A stretch of DNA of 51,620 nt, taken from positions 1-51,620 of the forward strand of contig CAMYKD010000043.1 of NCBI GenBank assembly GCA_947258885.1. Direction: 5' to 3'. Shown here piece after piece: positions 1 to 10,816 of the stretch. Each line of letters starts with the position of its first letter. The first letter of the stretch is position 1. The notes beneath the pieces are model-generated. The model was not told where the DNA came from. It worked only from the letters and a program-made list of their open reading frames with translations, and ran no database searches. The position numbers and the translations under genes are program-made. This stretch comes from an uncultured Kiloniellales bacterium (GTDB lineage Bacteria; Pseudomonadota; Alphaproteobacteria; Kiloniellales; JAKSDN01).

Positions 1-6
1 AAATAA

Positions 7-82
7 TGGTGAGCCCGGTAGGGATCGAACCTACGACAACCTGATTAAAAGTCAGGTGCTCTACCAACTGAGCTACGGGCCC
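7..82 (-). tRNA. tRNA-Lys (anticodon TTT)
   Basis: A complete 76-nt tRNA with the 3' CCA encoded in the DNA. The seven-base acceptor stem pairs GGGCCCG with CGGGCTC (one G-U pair). The D-arm AGCTCAGTTGGTAGAGC and the T-loop GTTCGATCC are canonical. The anticodon stem-loop reads CTGACTTTTAATCAG, placing TTT at positions 34-36, so it decodes AAA/AAG lysine codons. It lies downstream of coaD on the same strand but appears to have its own promoter. Confidence 0.97.
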
Positions 83-121
83 TCGGGTCGCCGCCCGGGC
101 GGGCGGGGGCGAGACGGCGCG

Positions 122-150
122 ACCATAGTGGCGGCATTGACCCTGGTCAA
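122..150 (-). promoter_or_regulatory. predicted tRNA-Lys promoter with palindromic -35
   Basis: On the minus strand TTGACC (positions 150-145) is followed by exactly 17 bases and then TATGGT (127-122), a good sigma-70-like pair. Transcription would start near 115, about 33 nt before the mature tRNA. The sequence after the -10 is strongly GC-rich (CGCGCCGTC), the kind of discriminator known from stringently controlled stable-RNA promoters. The -35 is half of a 14-bp palindrome, TTGACCCTGGTCAA (137-150). Inferred from sequence only. Confidence 0.5.
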
Positions 151-177
151 CCACGAGCGGGAGTCTTCCTTCGTCCC

Positions 178-738
178 TCACACGCCGCGGATCTTGCGGA
201 CTTTCTTCTTCGCCGCCTCGGCGGCCGCGCGTTCCTGGGCGAAGCGCTCGGCCAGGCGCACGGCGACCCGCGGGCTGACGAAGGAAGTGATGTCGCCGCC
301 GAGCCGGCCGATCTCCTTGACGAAGCGCGAGGCGATGAACTGCTGGCGCTCCGAGGCGGTCAGGAAGACGGTCTCGACCTCCGGGTTCAGGCGGGCGTTC
401 ATGGAGGCCATCTGGAACTCGTACTCGAAGTCCGAGACCGCGCGCAGGCCGCGGATGATCACCCGGGCGCCGACGTCCTGGGCGAGATGCATCAGCAGGT
501 TGTCGAAGGCGCAGACCTCGATCTCCGCGTGCGCGGCCTTCAGCGCCGCCGCCTCCGCGCGCGCCATCTCCACCCGCTCATCGGGCGAGAACAAGGGTTC
601 CTTGCCGGCGTTGACGGCGACCGCGATGATCAGCCGGTCGACCACCCGGGTCGCCCGCTGGATGATGTCCTGGTGACCCTTGGTGATCGGATCGAAGGTG
701 CCGGGATAAACCCCGACGAGCGGCTCGCGCGTATTCAT
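178..738 (-). CDS. coaD: pantetheine-phosphate adenylyltransferase
   Basis: 186 aa. CoaD transfers AMP from ATP to 4'-phosphopantetheine to make dephospho-CoA, the fourth step from pantothenate to coenzyme A, in the cytoplasm. The nucleotidyltransferase signature [10 protein letters not shown] lies at residues 13-22 and [12 protein letters not shown] in the middle; both are diagnostic. The C-terminus is somewhat longer than the usual ~160-170 aa and ends in a basic tail ([10 protein letters not shown]). The ATG overlaps the gyrA stop by 4 bases (ATGA), with a GGGGAGAG ribosome-binding site inside the gyrA 3' end, so the two are probably translationally coupled. gyrA-coaD adjacency is familiar from alphaproteobacteria. 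Confidence 0.95.
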   Translation of the reverse strand: MNTREPLVGVYPGTFDPITKGHQDIIQRATRVVDRLIIAVAVNAGKEPLFSPDERVEMARAEAAALKAAHAEIEVCAFDNLLMHLAQDVGARVIIRGLRAVSDFEYEFQMASMNARLNPEVETVFLTASERQQFIASRFVKEIGRLGGDITSFVSPRVAVRLAERFAQERAAAEAAKKKVRKIRGV

Positions 739-3539
739 GAGCTCTCCCCTTCGGGCCCCTCCGGCGCCCTGTTCCCGGCTTCGTCTTCGGCCTCGTAGTT
801 CCCGGCCTCGTAGTTCCCGGCCCCGCCGTCCTCGGTTTCGTCGTCCTCCTCGAGGCGGGCGACCGAGACGACGCGCTCGGCCTCGCCGACGCGGAACAGG
901 GTGACTCCGCGCGTCGCCCGTCCGGCAATCCGGATGTCGTGGACCGGCGAGCGGATCAGCTGGCCGCCGTCGGTCACCAGGACCAGCTCGTCGTTTTCCT
1001 CGATCGGAAAGGCGGCGACGACCCTGGGGGTCTCCCGGCCGCGCCCGCGGCTGAGGTCCATGCTGGTCACGCCCTGGCCGCCGCGGCCCGAGACCCGGTA
1101 CTCGTAGGCAGAGGTACGCTTGCCCAGACCGTCGTCGGCAATCGAGAGGATGAACTGTTCGCGCGCCTCCAGCTCTGCGATGCGCGCCGGATCGAGTTCG
1201 GCGCCGACCTCCTCCGGTACACAGGGACCCTCGCCGTTGTCGCCGCTCTCGGCGCGGCGCCGGGCCCCCGCATAGCGCAGATAGGCGTCGCGCTCCTCGA
1301 CCGTCACGTCCGTGTGGCGCAGGATCGACATCGAGATGACCGCATCGTCCTGGGCCAGACGGATTCCGCGCACGCCCACGGAGTGGCGCCCGGTGAAGAC
1401 CCGCACGTCGGCCACCGGGAATCGGATGCACTTGCCCTTGGCCGTCGCCATGAGGACGTCGTCGCTCTCGCTGCAGGTCCGCACACCGACCAGCCAGGAG
1501 CCCTCGTCCTCGAGCTTCATGGCGATCTTGCCGTTGGCCTGCACCCGGATGAAATCGGACAGCCGGTTGCGCCGCACCGTGCCCTTGGAGGTCGCGAACA
1601 TCACGTCCATCTCGGCCCAGGTATCCTCCTCCTCGGGCATGGGCATGACCGCCGTGATGGTTTCGCCGTCCTGCAACGGCAGGAGGTTGACCAGCGCCTT
1701 GCCGCGGGCCTGAGGCGTGCCCTTGGGCAGCCTGTAGACCTTGAGCTTGTAGGCCATGCCGCGCGAGGAGAAGAACAACACCGGCGTATGGGTATCGCGC
1801 ACGAAGACCTGGCGCACGAAATCCTCTTCGCGGGTCGACATGCCGGCACGGCCCTTGCCGCCGCGGCGCTGTGCCCGGTAGGTCGAGAGCGGCACGCGCT
1901 TTATGTAGCCGCCGTGAGACAGGGTGACCACCATGTCCTCGCGCTGGATCAGGGCCTCGATGTCCGGTTCGAAAGCCATCTCCTCGATCGTCGTGCGCCG
2001 CGGATCGGCGAAGCGCTGCTTCATCTCGTCGAGCTCGCCCAGCAGCACCTCGACCAGGCGCGCGCGCGACTCCAGGATCTCCAGGTAGCCCTGAATGCGC
2101 TCGGCGAGGTCCTGCAGCTCCTCGGCGATCTTGTCGCGCTCGAGACCAGTGAGGCGCTGCAGGCGCAACTCCAGGATCGCCTTGGCCTGGGTCTCGGACA
2201 TGCGATAGGTGCCGTCCTCGGCGACCTCGCGGCCCGGCTCGTCGACCAGGCTCACCAGGGCCTCGACCTCCGCGGCCGGCCAAGCCCGCTCGAGCAGGCC
2301 GGTGCGCGCCGCCGCGGGGTCCGGCGCCGCCTTGATCAGGGCGATCACCGGATCGATATTCGCCACCGCGATGGCCAGGCCGACCAGCACGTGGGCGCGC
2401 TCGCGCGCCTTGCCCAGCTCGAAGGCGGTGCGCCGAGTGATCACCTCTTCGCGGAAGGCGACGAAAGCCGCGATAACCCGCTTGAGATCCAGCAGCTCCG
2501 GTTTGCCGCCGACCAGAGCCAGCATGTTGACGCCGAAGGACGTCTGAAGCGGCGTATAGCGGTAGAGCTGGTTCAGGATCACATCGGCGACCGCGTCGCG
2601 GCGGATCTCGATGACCACGCGCAGGCCGTGGCGGTCGCTCTCGTCACGTATGTCGACGATGCCGTCGACGGTCTTTTCGCGCACCACGTGGGCGATCTGC
2701 TTGATCATGCGCGCCTTGTTGACCTGGTACGGCACCTCGGTGACGATGATCGCTTCGCGATCCTTGCGCAGCTCCTCGATATCGGTCTTGCCGCGCATCA
2801 TGATCGAGCCGCGGCCGGTGTGGAAGGCCTCGCGAATGCCGCGGCGGCCGAGGATGATGCCGCCGGTCGGGAAATCCGGTCCGGGCACGATCTCTATCAG
2901 CTCGTCTATCGAGATCGCCGGGTTTTCAACGTAGGCGCGGCAGGCGTCGATCACTTCGCCCAGATTGTGCGGCGGAATGTTGGTCGCCATGCCGACCGCG
3001 ATACCGCCGGCGCCGTTGACCAGAAGGTTCGGAATGCGCGCCGGCAGGACCACCGGCTCCTGTTCCTTTTCGTCGTAGTTCGGCTGAAAGTCGACGGTTT
3101 CGCGCTCGATGTCTTCGAGCAAGGCCTCGCTCGCCGCCCGGCTCAGCCTGGCCTCGGTATAGCGCTCGGCGGCCGGCGGATCGCCGTCCATGGACCCGAA
3201 ATTGCCCTGCCCGGCGATCAGCGGCAGGCGCATGGAGAAATCCTGGGCGAGGCGGACCATGGCGTCGTAGATCGCCTGGTTGCCATGGGGGTGGTACTTG
3301 CCCATCACGTCGCCGGTGATGCGCGCCGACTTGCGGAAGGCGCGGTTCCAGTCGTATCCGCCCTCCTTCATGGCATAGAGGATCCGCCGATGCACCGGCT
3401 TGAGACCGTCGCGCACGTCGGGCAGCGCCCGGGACACGATTACGCTCATGGCGTAATCGAGGTAGGAGCGCTTCATCTCCGATTCGATCGTGACCGGGGT
3501 AATGTCCGAGTCGAAAGGCGGCGTCGTGGTATCGCTCAA
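735..3539 (-). CDS. gyrA: DNA gyrase subunit A
   Basis: 934 aa from a TTG start. GyrA is the cleavage-religation subunit of the A2B2 gyrase that introduces negative supercoils. The catalytic tyrosine is in RYTEARLS (about residue 127) and the GyrA box QRRGGKG lies in the C-terminal wrapping domain. I chose TTG at 3539 because it gives the family N-terminus (MSDTTTPPF... then [13 protein letters not shown]) with GGGAA a few bases upstream; an ATG at 3620 would add 27 unconserved residues. The quinolone-resistance region reads [10 protein letters not shown], with N87 and Q88 where E. coli has D82 and S83. The acidic C-terminal tail contains a duplicated AGNYE unit. Confidence 0.96.
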   Translation of the reverse strand: MSDTTTPPFDSDITPVTIESEMKRSYLDYAMSVIVSRALPDVRDGLKPVHRRILYAMKEGGYDWNRAFRKSARITGDVMGKYHPHGNQAIYDAMVRLAQDFSMRLPLIAGQGNFGSMDGDPPAAERYTEARLSRAASEALLEDIERETVDFQPNYDEKEQEPVVLPARIPNLLVNGAGGIAVGMATNIPPHNLGEVIDACRAYVENPAISIDELIEIVPGPDFPTGGIILGRRGIREAFHTGRGSIMMRGKTDIEELRKDREAIIVTEVPYQVNKARMIKQIAHVVREKTVDGIVDIRDESDRHGLRVVIEIRRDAVADVILNQLYRYTPLQTSFGVNMLALVGGKPELLDLKRVIAAFVAFREEVITRRTAFELGKARERAHVLVGLAIAVANIDPVIALIKAAPDPAAARTGLLERAWPAAEVEALVSLVDEPGREVAEDGTYRMSETQAKAILELRLQRLTGLERDKIAEELQDLAERIQGYLEILESRARLVEVLLGELDEMKQRFADPRRTTIEEMAFEPDIEALIQREDMVVTLSHGGYIKRVPLSTYRAQRRGGKGRAGMSTREEDFVRQVFVRDTHTPVLFFSSRGMAYKLKVYRLPKGTPQARGKALVNLLPLQDGETITAVMPMPEEEDTWAEMDVMFATSKGTVRRNRLSDFIRVQANGKIAMKLEDEGSWLVGVRTCSESDDVLMATAKGKCIRFPVADVRVFTGRHSVGVRGIRLAQDDAVISMSILRHTDVTVEERDAYLRYAGARRRAESGDNGEGPCVPEEVGAELDPARIAELEAREQFILSIADDGLGKRTSAYEYRVSGRGGQGVTSMDLSRGRGRETPRVVAAFPIEENDELVLVTDGGQLIRSPVHDIRIAGRATRGVTLFRVGEAERVVSVARLEEDDETEDGGAGNYEAGNYEAEDEAGNRAPEGPEGESS
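791..820. repeat. 15-bp tandem duplication in the gyrA 3' end
   Basis: The unit CCTCGTAGTTCCCGG occurs twice in perfect tandem (791-805 and 806-820). It is in frame and encodes [10 protein letters not shown] in the acidic tail of GyrA, a region that varies in length and sequence between species. Probably a recent slippage product. Confidence 0.9.
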
Positions 3540-3678
3540 GGGGAATTCCCGTTGTGAGACGCCCGCACCGCGATCTCCGGGCCACGGCGGCCTGGAGACG
3601 GTGCCGCATGCAGTCCGCAAAGTCCAAAGCGGGCACGAAAGGCAACCCGCCGACTCGGCGCACTGCCTTCCAAGCCCT

Positions 3679-3710
3679 CAGAATCTAGCCGATTCTGCAG
3701 GTGCTAACAA
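3679..3710 (-). promoter_or_regulatory. predicted gyrA promoter with inverted repeat over the -10
   Basis: On the minus strand TTGTTA (3710-3705) is separated by 17 bases from TAGATT (3687-3682), each matching four of six consensus positions. The -10 lies within the inverted repeat CAGAATC-TAGCC-GATTCTG (3679-3697), which could be an operator. The untranslated leader to the TTG start would be about 135 nt. Prediction only. Confidence 0.35.
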
Positions 3711-3870
3711 CCAAATCCGGGTGGTCCGGCAGCTGCCGGCAGGCGTTTGGAGGACACCCTTGCAGCATGCCCCGCAGCCTCGGAAACCGGCCCGCCGCCA
3801 TCGGTGGGCGACGGACGGAGCAGCGAGGTTTCTGATTCTTACGAATTGTCGCCCCCGGGGGGCCGAAAGC

Positions 3871-3925
3871 GGCGGGAAGCCCTGTTCGGATACCGGAGGT
3901 AGGGGTATCCGCAAGGCTTCCCGCC
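3871..3925. terminator. two-stage hairpin downstream of the HU gene
   Basis: Outer arms GGCGGGAAGCC (3871-3881) and GGCTTCCCGCC (3915-3925) are perfect 11-bp complements. Inside them CGGATACC (3887-3894) and GGTATCCG (3904-3911) form a second perfect 8-bp stem around a 9-nt loop. It begins about 50 bp past the HU stop codon. No U-tract follows on either strand, so it may be a Rho-independent-like terminator without U-run, a processing or stability hairpin, or a small structured RNA. Confidence 0.45.
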
Positions 3926-3976
3926 TTGCCGGTTCATGCCGCAGAGAATACGCGGCGCGGCATAGAGGATGCCGGC

Positions 3977-4261
3977 CTAACTCCCGGCGGCGTCCTTCAG
4001 GTTCTTGGCGGCCTTGAAGCCGACGGAATAGCTTGCCGCGATCTGGATCGCCTCTCCGGTGCGCGGGTTGCGTCCCGTGCGCGCGGCGCGGTGGCGCACG
4101 GTAAAGGTGCCCAGGCCGGGAACGCGGACGCTATCGCCCTGATTGGCCGCCCTGATTCCCTGTTCGACCGCCTCGATCATGGCGTCCAGGGCGTCGCCCG
4201 CACTGGCTTTGCTGATCCCGGCCTTGTCGGCCATGTGGTTTACGATGTCGGATTTGGACAT
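3977..4261 (-). CDS. HU family DNA-binding protein
   Basis: 94 aa, the usual length of the HU/IHF family. HU dimers bend and compact DNA with little sequence specificity. The helical N-terminus begins MSKSDIVNHMADKAGISKA and the signature GLGTFTVRHRAARTGRNP, including the proline-tipped DNA-intercalating arm, lies in the middle; TGEAIQI follows. The lack of an IHF-like extension favours HU over IHF, though the paralogue cannot be fixed. It stands alone, downstream of ssb on the same strand with a 134-bp gap that contains the palindrome GCCGATATCGGC (4347-4358). Confidence 0.93.
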   Translation of the reverse strand: MSKSDIVNHMADKAGISKASAGDALDAMIEAVEQGIRAANQGDSVRVPGLGTFTVRHRAARTGRNPRTGEAIQIAASYSVGFKAAKNLKDAAGS

Positions 4262-4395
4262 GGTCTTGGTACCTCACCTTTGAACGTGGTTGTGAATAAC
4301 ACTCTCAATGCCGGGGTTGCGGGTTCTCCTTGCGGCGGTCTCGGGTGCCGATATCGGCGTGTCGAGCCCCGGGCCGTCGCAGGGAATCGGGCCTT

Positions 4396-4893
4396 CTAGA
4401 ACGGAATCTCGTCGTCCAAGTCTCCCCCTCCGGATCCTTTCCCGCCACCATAGTCGCCACCTCCGCCACCTCCGGCGCCCCCGCTACCTCCGGCGCCCCC
4501 GGCACCGTAACTACCTCCCTCACCACCGGCTTCGCCGCTACTGCGAGAGTCGAGCATGGTGAGCTCGCCCCGGTAACGCTGCAGCACGACTTCGGTGGTG
4601 TAGCGGTCCTGGCCGTCCTGTCCGGTCCACTTGCGAGTCTGCAACTGGCCTTCCAGGTAAACCTTGGACCCCTTGCGCAGGTATTTTTCCGCAACATCCG
4701 CCAAGCGGTCGTTGAAGATCACAACGCGGTGCCACTCGGTCCGTTCGCGTCGTTCGCCACTGTCGCGGTCGCGCCAAGTCTCGCTGGTGGCCACCGAAAG
4801 ATTGGCCACCTTGGTGCCATCCTGCAGGGAACGGATTTCGGGATCGCGCCCGAGGTTCCCCACAAGAATGACCTTGTTGACGCTTCCCGCCAT
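4396..4893 (-). CDS. ssb: single-stranded DNA-binding protein
   Basis: 165 aa. SSB tetramers coat single-stranded DNA in replication, recombination and repair. The N-terminal OB-fold (residues 1-110) shows [19 protein letters not shown] and the conserved [12 protein letters not shown] block. A flexible glycine-rich linker follows and the protein ends DLDDEIPF, the acidic tip through which SSB recruits partner proteins. The linker is almost pure Gly/Ser/Ala/Tyr and encoded by locally repetitive DNA. The gene is divergent from uvrA, the arrangement seen in E. coli, but no alphaproteobacterial LexA box (GTTC-N7-GTTC) is visible in the shared upstream region. Confidence 0.96.
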   Translation of the reverse strand: MAGSVNKVILVGNLGRDPEIRSLQDGTKVANLSVATSETWRDRDSGERRERTEWHRVVIFNDRLADVAEKYLRKGSKVYLEGQLQTRKWTGQDGQDRYTTEVVLQRYRGELTMLDSRSSGEAGGEGGSYGAGGAGGSGGAGGGGGGDYGGGKGSGGGDLDDEIPF

Positions 4894-5047
4894 TCAATCG
4901 CCCCCGCCTAACCCATGAAGCGTAACCGCGTTAGTGCCTAGAGAAACGCATCATTACGCCGAGAAAGTCAAGCGGCCAAAAGGCTTTTCTGGGGTAGGAA
5001 TTCGTAACGTCCGGGGTCTCGCAATTCGCCGCGCCATCGATCATATT

Positions 5048-5059
5048 GTGACCTGTCAC
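5048..5059. promoter_or_regulatory. palindrome upstream of uvrA
   Basis: GTGACCTGTCAC, with perfect 5-bp arms around CT, sits about 30 bp before the uvrA start in the ssb-uvrA intergenic region. Its half-site spacing does not fit CRP or FNR and it is not the known alphaproteobacterial LexA motif. A second short palindrome, AAAAGGCTTTT, occurs at 4978-4988. It could be an operator; function unknown. Confidence 0.3.
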
Positions 5060-5089
5060 GGGACGGGTTTCGAAAAACACATAAATTCC

Positions 5090-7960
<2,871 letters not shown>

Positions 7961-7966
7961 GGTACG

Positions 7967-9220
7967 CTAATCGGTGTCTGAGATCCGTTGCGCCGTCGCG
8001 AGCGCGCCTTCGATGTCGCCCGCCCGAGCCTGGGCCGAGGCGATGAGGAGCAGCGGCAGGCTCCGGTCCTTGGGGCGGAAGCCCGCCACGAACTCGAGCG
8101 CCAGCTCGGTCGTCGCTTCCGCTTCGGCTTTGTCGCCCGCATCGGCCAGGGCCGCGGCCAGCCGGGCGACGATCCAGACCCGGTCGGGATCGACCGGCGG
8201 CTTGTCGGGATCCGCTTCCGGCTCGAGCGCGATCTGCAGGAGTTCCGCCGTCGCCCAGGCATCGCCCGAGACGGCCGCCTCGTAGGTGTGCAGGTCGGCG
8301 TTCCCGTCGGCGCCCCGGAAACCGGGCAAAGGCCCTCGCGAGAGCCCCGTGCCTGGTCCGGCCTGCGCCTCTGCGACCGCCTCCAGGGCCCTGGCCCGCG
8401 CGCCGGAGTCCTCGATCGCGCGCGCCGCCTCGAAGGCCAGTTCGGTGGTGCGGTGGGCGTCGGCCGAGTCACCGGCCTCGGCCTGGGCGGTCGCGATCCG
8501 GATCAGGGCCCGGACGCGCGGCCGGGCCTCCGGGCGCAGAATGAGCGAATCGAGCGCGCCATGAACGTCCACGGCAATCGCCTGCGCGATCACGATCAGA
8601 ACGCCCGCGTCGCCGCCGGCCACGTTGGCGATCGCCTGCGCCGTCTCGAGCGCGGCGGGCGTGTCGCCGGCCTCGACCTGGATCTCCGATACCCAGGCCA
8701 AGGTCTCGGCACGAATCTTCGGGTCCGAGATCTCCGCGAGCGAATCGCGCGCGCCGGCCACATCTCCCACGGCCGCCTGCGCCCAGGCCGCCAGGGCCGT
8801 GAACATGGCCTGCCCGCCGGCATTCGAAATCGTCTCCGCCGCGTCGAAGGCCCGGTCGACGGTGGCGGCGGCGCCCAACTCGTTCCCCGCCTCGGCCTGC
8901 GACAAGGCGATCAGAACGAAGGCCAGGGCACGGTCCCGGGGCTCCGCGATGCCCTCGGCGAGCGCGAGAGCGCCGCCGGCATCGCCCGCCCGGGTCCGCG
9001 CCACCGCCGCGGCGCCCAGCGCCATGCCGCGGGTGTCGTCCGTCACGGCCAGGGCCGTCTCCACGGCGAGCGCGGCGGTCTTCCCTGCCCCGGCCCGGTC
9101 TCCCGCCTCGGCCTGCGCCCGCGCGATCTCGCCGAGCGCCACGGTATGCATGACGTCAACCGGCGGCTCGCAGGCCGCGAGCATCAGGGCCGAAAGAACC
9201 GCTGCCAAGAGCCTTTTCAT
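7967..9220 (-). CDS. lipoprotein with AQAEAGD helical repeats
   Basis: 417 aa from ATG at 9220. MKRLLAAVLSALMLAAC is a lipoprotein signal with the lipid-attachment cysteine at residue 17, so the protein is probably anchored in the envelope. Nearly all the rest is made of about nine to ten imperfect repeats of roughly 35-45 residues, each with a core like AQAEAGDxxGA inside alanine-rich amphipathic helices, which suggests a TPR-like solenoid for protein contacts. No catalytic motif is visible and I do not recognise a characterised relative. It converges on uvrA with a 6-bp gap and diverges from the adenylate cyclase gene. An in-frame ATG at 9235 is an alternative start. Confidence 0.75.
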   Translation of the reverse strand: MKRLLAAVLSALMLAACEPPVDVMHTVALGEIARAQAEAGDRAGAGKTAALAVETALAVTDDTRGMALGAAAVARTRAGDAGGALALAEGIAEPRDRALAFVLIALSQAEAGNELGAAATVDRAFDAAETISNAGGQAMFTALAAWAQAAVGDVAGARDSLAEISDPKIRAETLAWVSEIQVEAGDTPAALETAQAIANVAGGDAGVLIVIAQAIAVDVHGALDSLILRPEARPRVRALIRIATAQAEAGDSADAHRTTELAFEAARAIEDSGARARALEAVAEAQAGPGTGLSRGPLPGFRGADGNADLHTYEAAVSGDAWATAELLQIALEPEADPDKPPVDPDRVWIVARLAAALADAGDKAEAEATTELALEFVAGFRPKDRSLPLLLIASAQARAGDIEGALATAQRISDTD

Positions 9221-9396
9221 CGCCCCGTTCCCCATTTCCGTGCGTCGGCTTCGCGCCGAACGATCGAGACGGGTTATGCCGGACAAAGATGGCGCGGATA
9301 TGGTGGAATTGAGGAATTCCCGGACCGAGAGGTGCCCCCATACTTCACACCTCGTGTCCCCTTGCCGATCGCAGCCCTCGACCTCACATTGAGGCG

Positions 9397-10632
9397 ATGG
9401 ATTCGCTCGTCGCCGATACAACCCCGCCGCCGCCTCTCGCCGTAGAAGCCCGCACCCGGGTCGCGCCGGTGATCGACTGGCTGCTCGCCGAGCGCATCGG
9501 CCTCGCCCACTCGCCCGAGTTGTTCGGCAAGTTTTGCGAACGCCTCGGCGAATGCGGCGTGCCGCTCGACCGCGCGACCATCCACATACCCCAGCTCCAC
9601 CCGCAGCTCCGCGCCCGCTCCATGCTCTGGCAGAGGGACAGCGGCGAGGTGTCGGAGACCAACCGCGCCCACGGCATCGAGACGACGGGCGACTACCTTA
9701 AGAGCCCGGTGCGCCGGATCTTCGACGGCGGTCCAATGATCCGCCGGCACATCGAGGCGCCCGACTGCTCGCGCGACTTCCCGATCCTGGAGGAGATAGA
9801 GCAGGAGGGCTGCACGGACTACACCATTTGGCCGCTGCCGTTCTCCAGCGGCGGCTTGGTCAACGCCATCAGCTTCGCCAGCAGGCGCCCCGGCGGCTTC
9901 ACGGCACTCGACCTGGCCGTGATCGAGGCGGTGTTGCCGGCCTTCGGCGCCGTGATGGAGATGGCCCATCTGCGGCGCACGGCGCGCACCCTGCTCGAAA
10001 CCTACCTGGGGCCGACCTCCGGCGGGCGCGTGCTCTCGGGCGCGATCAAGCGCGGCGACGGCGAGGTCATCAACGCGGTGCTCTGGTACTGCGACCTGCG
10101 CGGCTTCACGGAGCTCTCCGAGTCCCTGCCGCTCGACGAGGTGATCGCGCTCCTGAACGACTACTTCGAGGCCATGGCGCGCCCGGTCAAGGCGGCGGGC
10201 GGCGAGATCCTCAAATTCATGGGCGACGCCATGCTGGCGATCTTCCCGCTGGCCGGGCTCAACGCCGATGGGGCCTGCGCCGCCTGCTGCACCGGCCTCG
10301 CGGCGGCCGAGCAGGCGCTGGACGGCATCGCGGCGGTCAACGAAAAACGCGCCGCCGCCGGCCAGGTGCCCCTGCGCTGCGGCATATCGATGGCGCGCGG
10401 CGACGTCATGTACGGCAACATCGGCGATGTCGAGCGCCTCGACTTCACGGTGATCGGCCCGGCGGTCAACCTGGCCACCCGCCTCGAGGACCTGACCCGC
10501 GACCTCGCGCTCGCTCCGCCGGTCGTCTTCTCGGCCGCCATCGCCGCCAACTGCAACCGCCAGAGCCGCCCCCTCGGCCGCTTCAAGCTCAAGGGCATCG
10601 CCGAGGAGCAGGAGGCCTTTACGCTGGCGTGA
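9397..10632 (+). CDS. class III adenylate cyclase
   Basis: 411 aa, soluble. The C-terminal cyclase homology domain (about residues 215-410) makes cAMP from ATP. Metal-binding aspartates are in WYCDLRGFTEL (near residue 232) and KFMGDAM (near 278). The lysine of KFMGD and the aspartate of DFTVIG fit adenine rather than guanine selection, and NLATRLE supplies the transition-state Asn/Arg. The first ~200 residues form a separate, possibly GAF-like sensory region without transmembrane segments. The ATG follows a GAGG ribosome-binding site. It is divergent from the repeat lipoprotein. Signal and target are unknown. Confidence 0.88.
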   Translation: MDSLVADTTPPPPLAVEARTRVAPVIDWLLAERIGLAHSPELFGKFCERLGECGVPLDRATIHIPQLHPQLRARSMLWQRDSGEVSETNRAHGIETTGDYLKSPVRRIFDGGPMIRRHIEAPDCSRDFPILEEIEQEGCTDYTIWPLPFSSGGLVNAISFASRRPGGFTALDLAVIEAVLPAFGAVMEMAHLRRTARTLLETYLGPTSGGRVLSGAIKRGDGEVINAVLWYCDLRGFTELSESLPLDEVIALLNDYFEAMARPVKAAGGEILKFMGDAMLAIFPLAGLNADGACAACCTGLAAAEQALDGIAAVNEKRAAAGQVPLRCGISMARGDVMYGNIGDVERLDFTVIGPAVNLATRLEDLTRDLALAPPVVFSAAIAANCNRQSRPLGRFKLKGIAEEQEAFTLA

Positions 10633-10816
10633 GGGCGCCTATTCCAGCTTAAGCAAGTGTGTATTCGAGTCGCCGCTTTCGTCCTTGCCGGCTCGCGGTT
10701 CGACGCCGGAGCGCATTGGCTCTATCCTGAACAACACAGCATGGGGTCCCTATCCGCCTCCCAAGGCCAGCACATGGGGCGAGGCGGCGGGCGGATCGGA
10801 GTGCCGGGAGGGAGCA

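Larger units (their letters stand above)
3540..3976. other. 437-bp non-coding region between gyrA and the HU gene
   Basis: No open frame here has the character of a gene; those that cross it lack a ribosome-binding site and conserved sequence. The stretch holds the presumed gyrA promoter with an inverted repeat at the -10 (3679-3710) and a two-stage hairpin (3871-3925) downstream of the HU gene. I see nothing recognisable in the remainder. Confidence 0.6.

Noticed and set aside
939-3557. Long plus-strand open frame (about 870 codons) opposite gyrA
   Set aside because: It is the antisense of the clearly conserved gyrA and has no protein-like motifs; GC-rich third positions keep such shadow frames open.
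4396-4560. Glycine-rich repeats at the ssb 3' end as a separate repeat element
   Set aside because: They encode the normal flexible linker of SSB, which is low-complexity in most species.
5041-5060. CRP-like site upstream of uvrA
   Set aside because: TGTGAC and GTCACG half-sites are only two bases apart, whereas CRP and FNR sites have a longer spacer; kept only as an unnamed palindrome.
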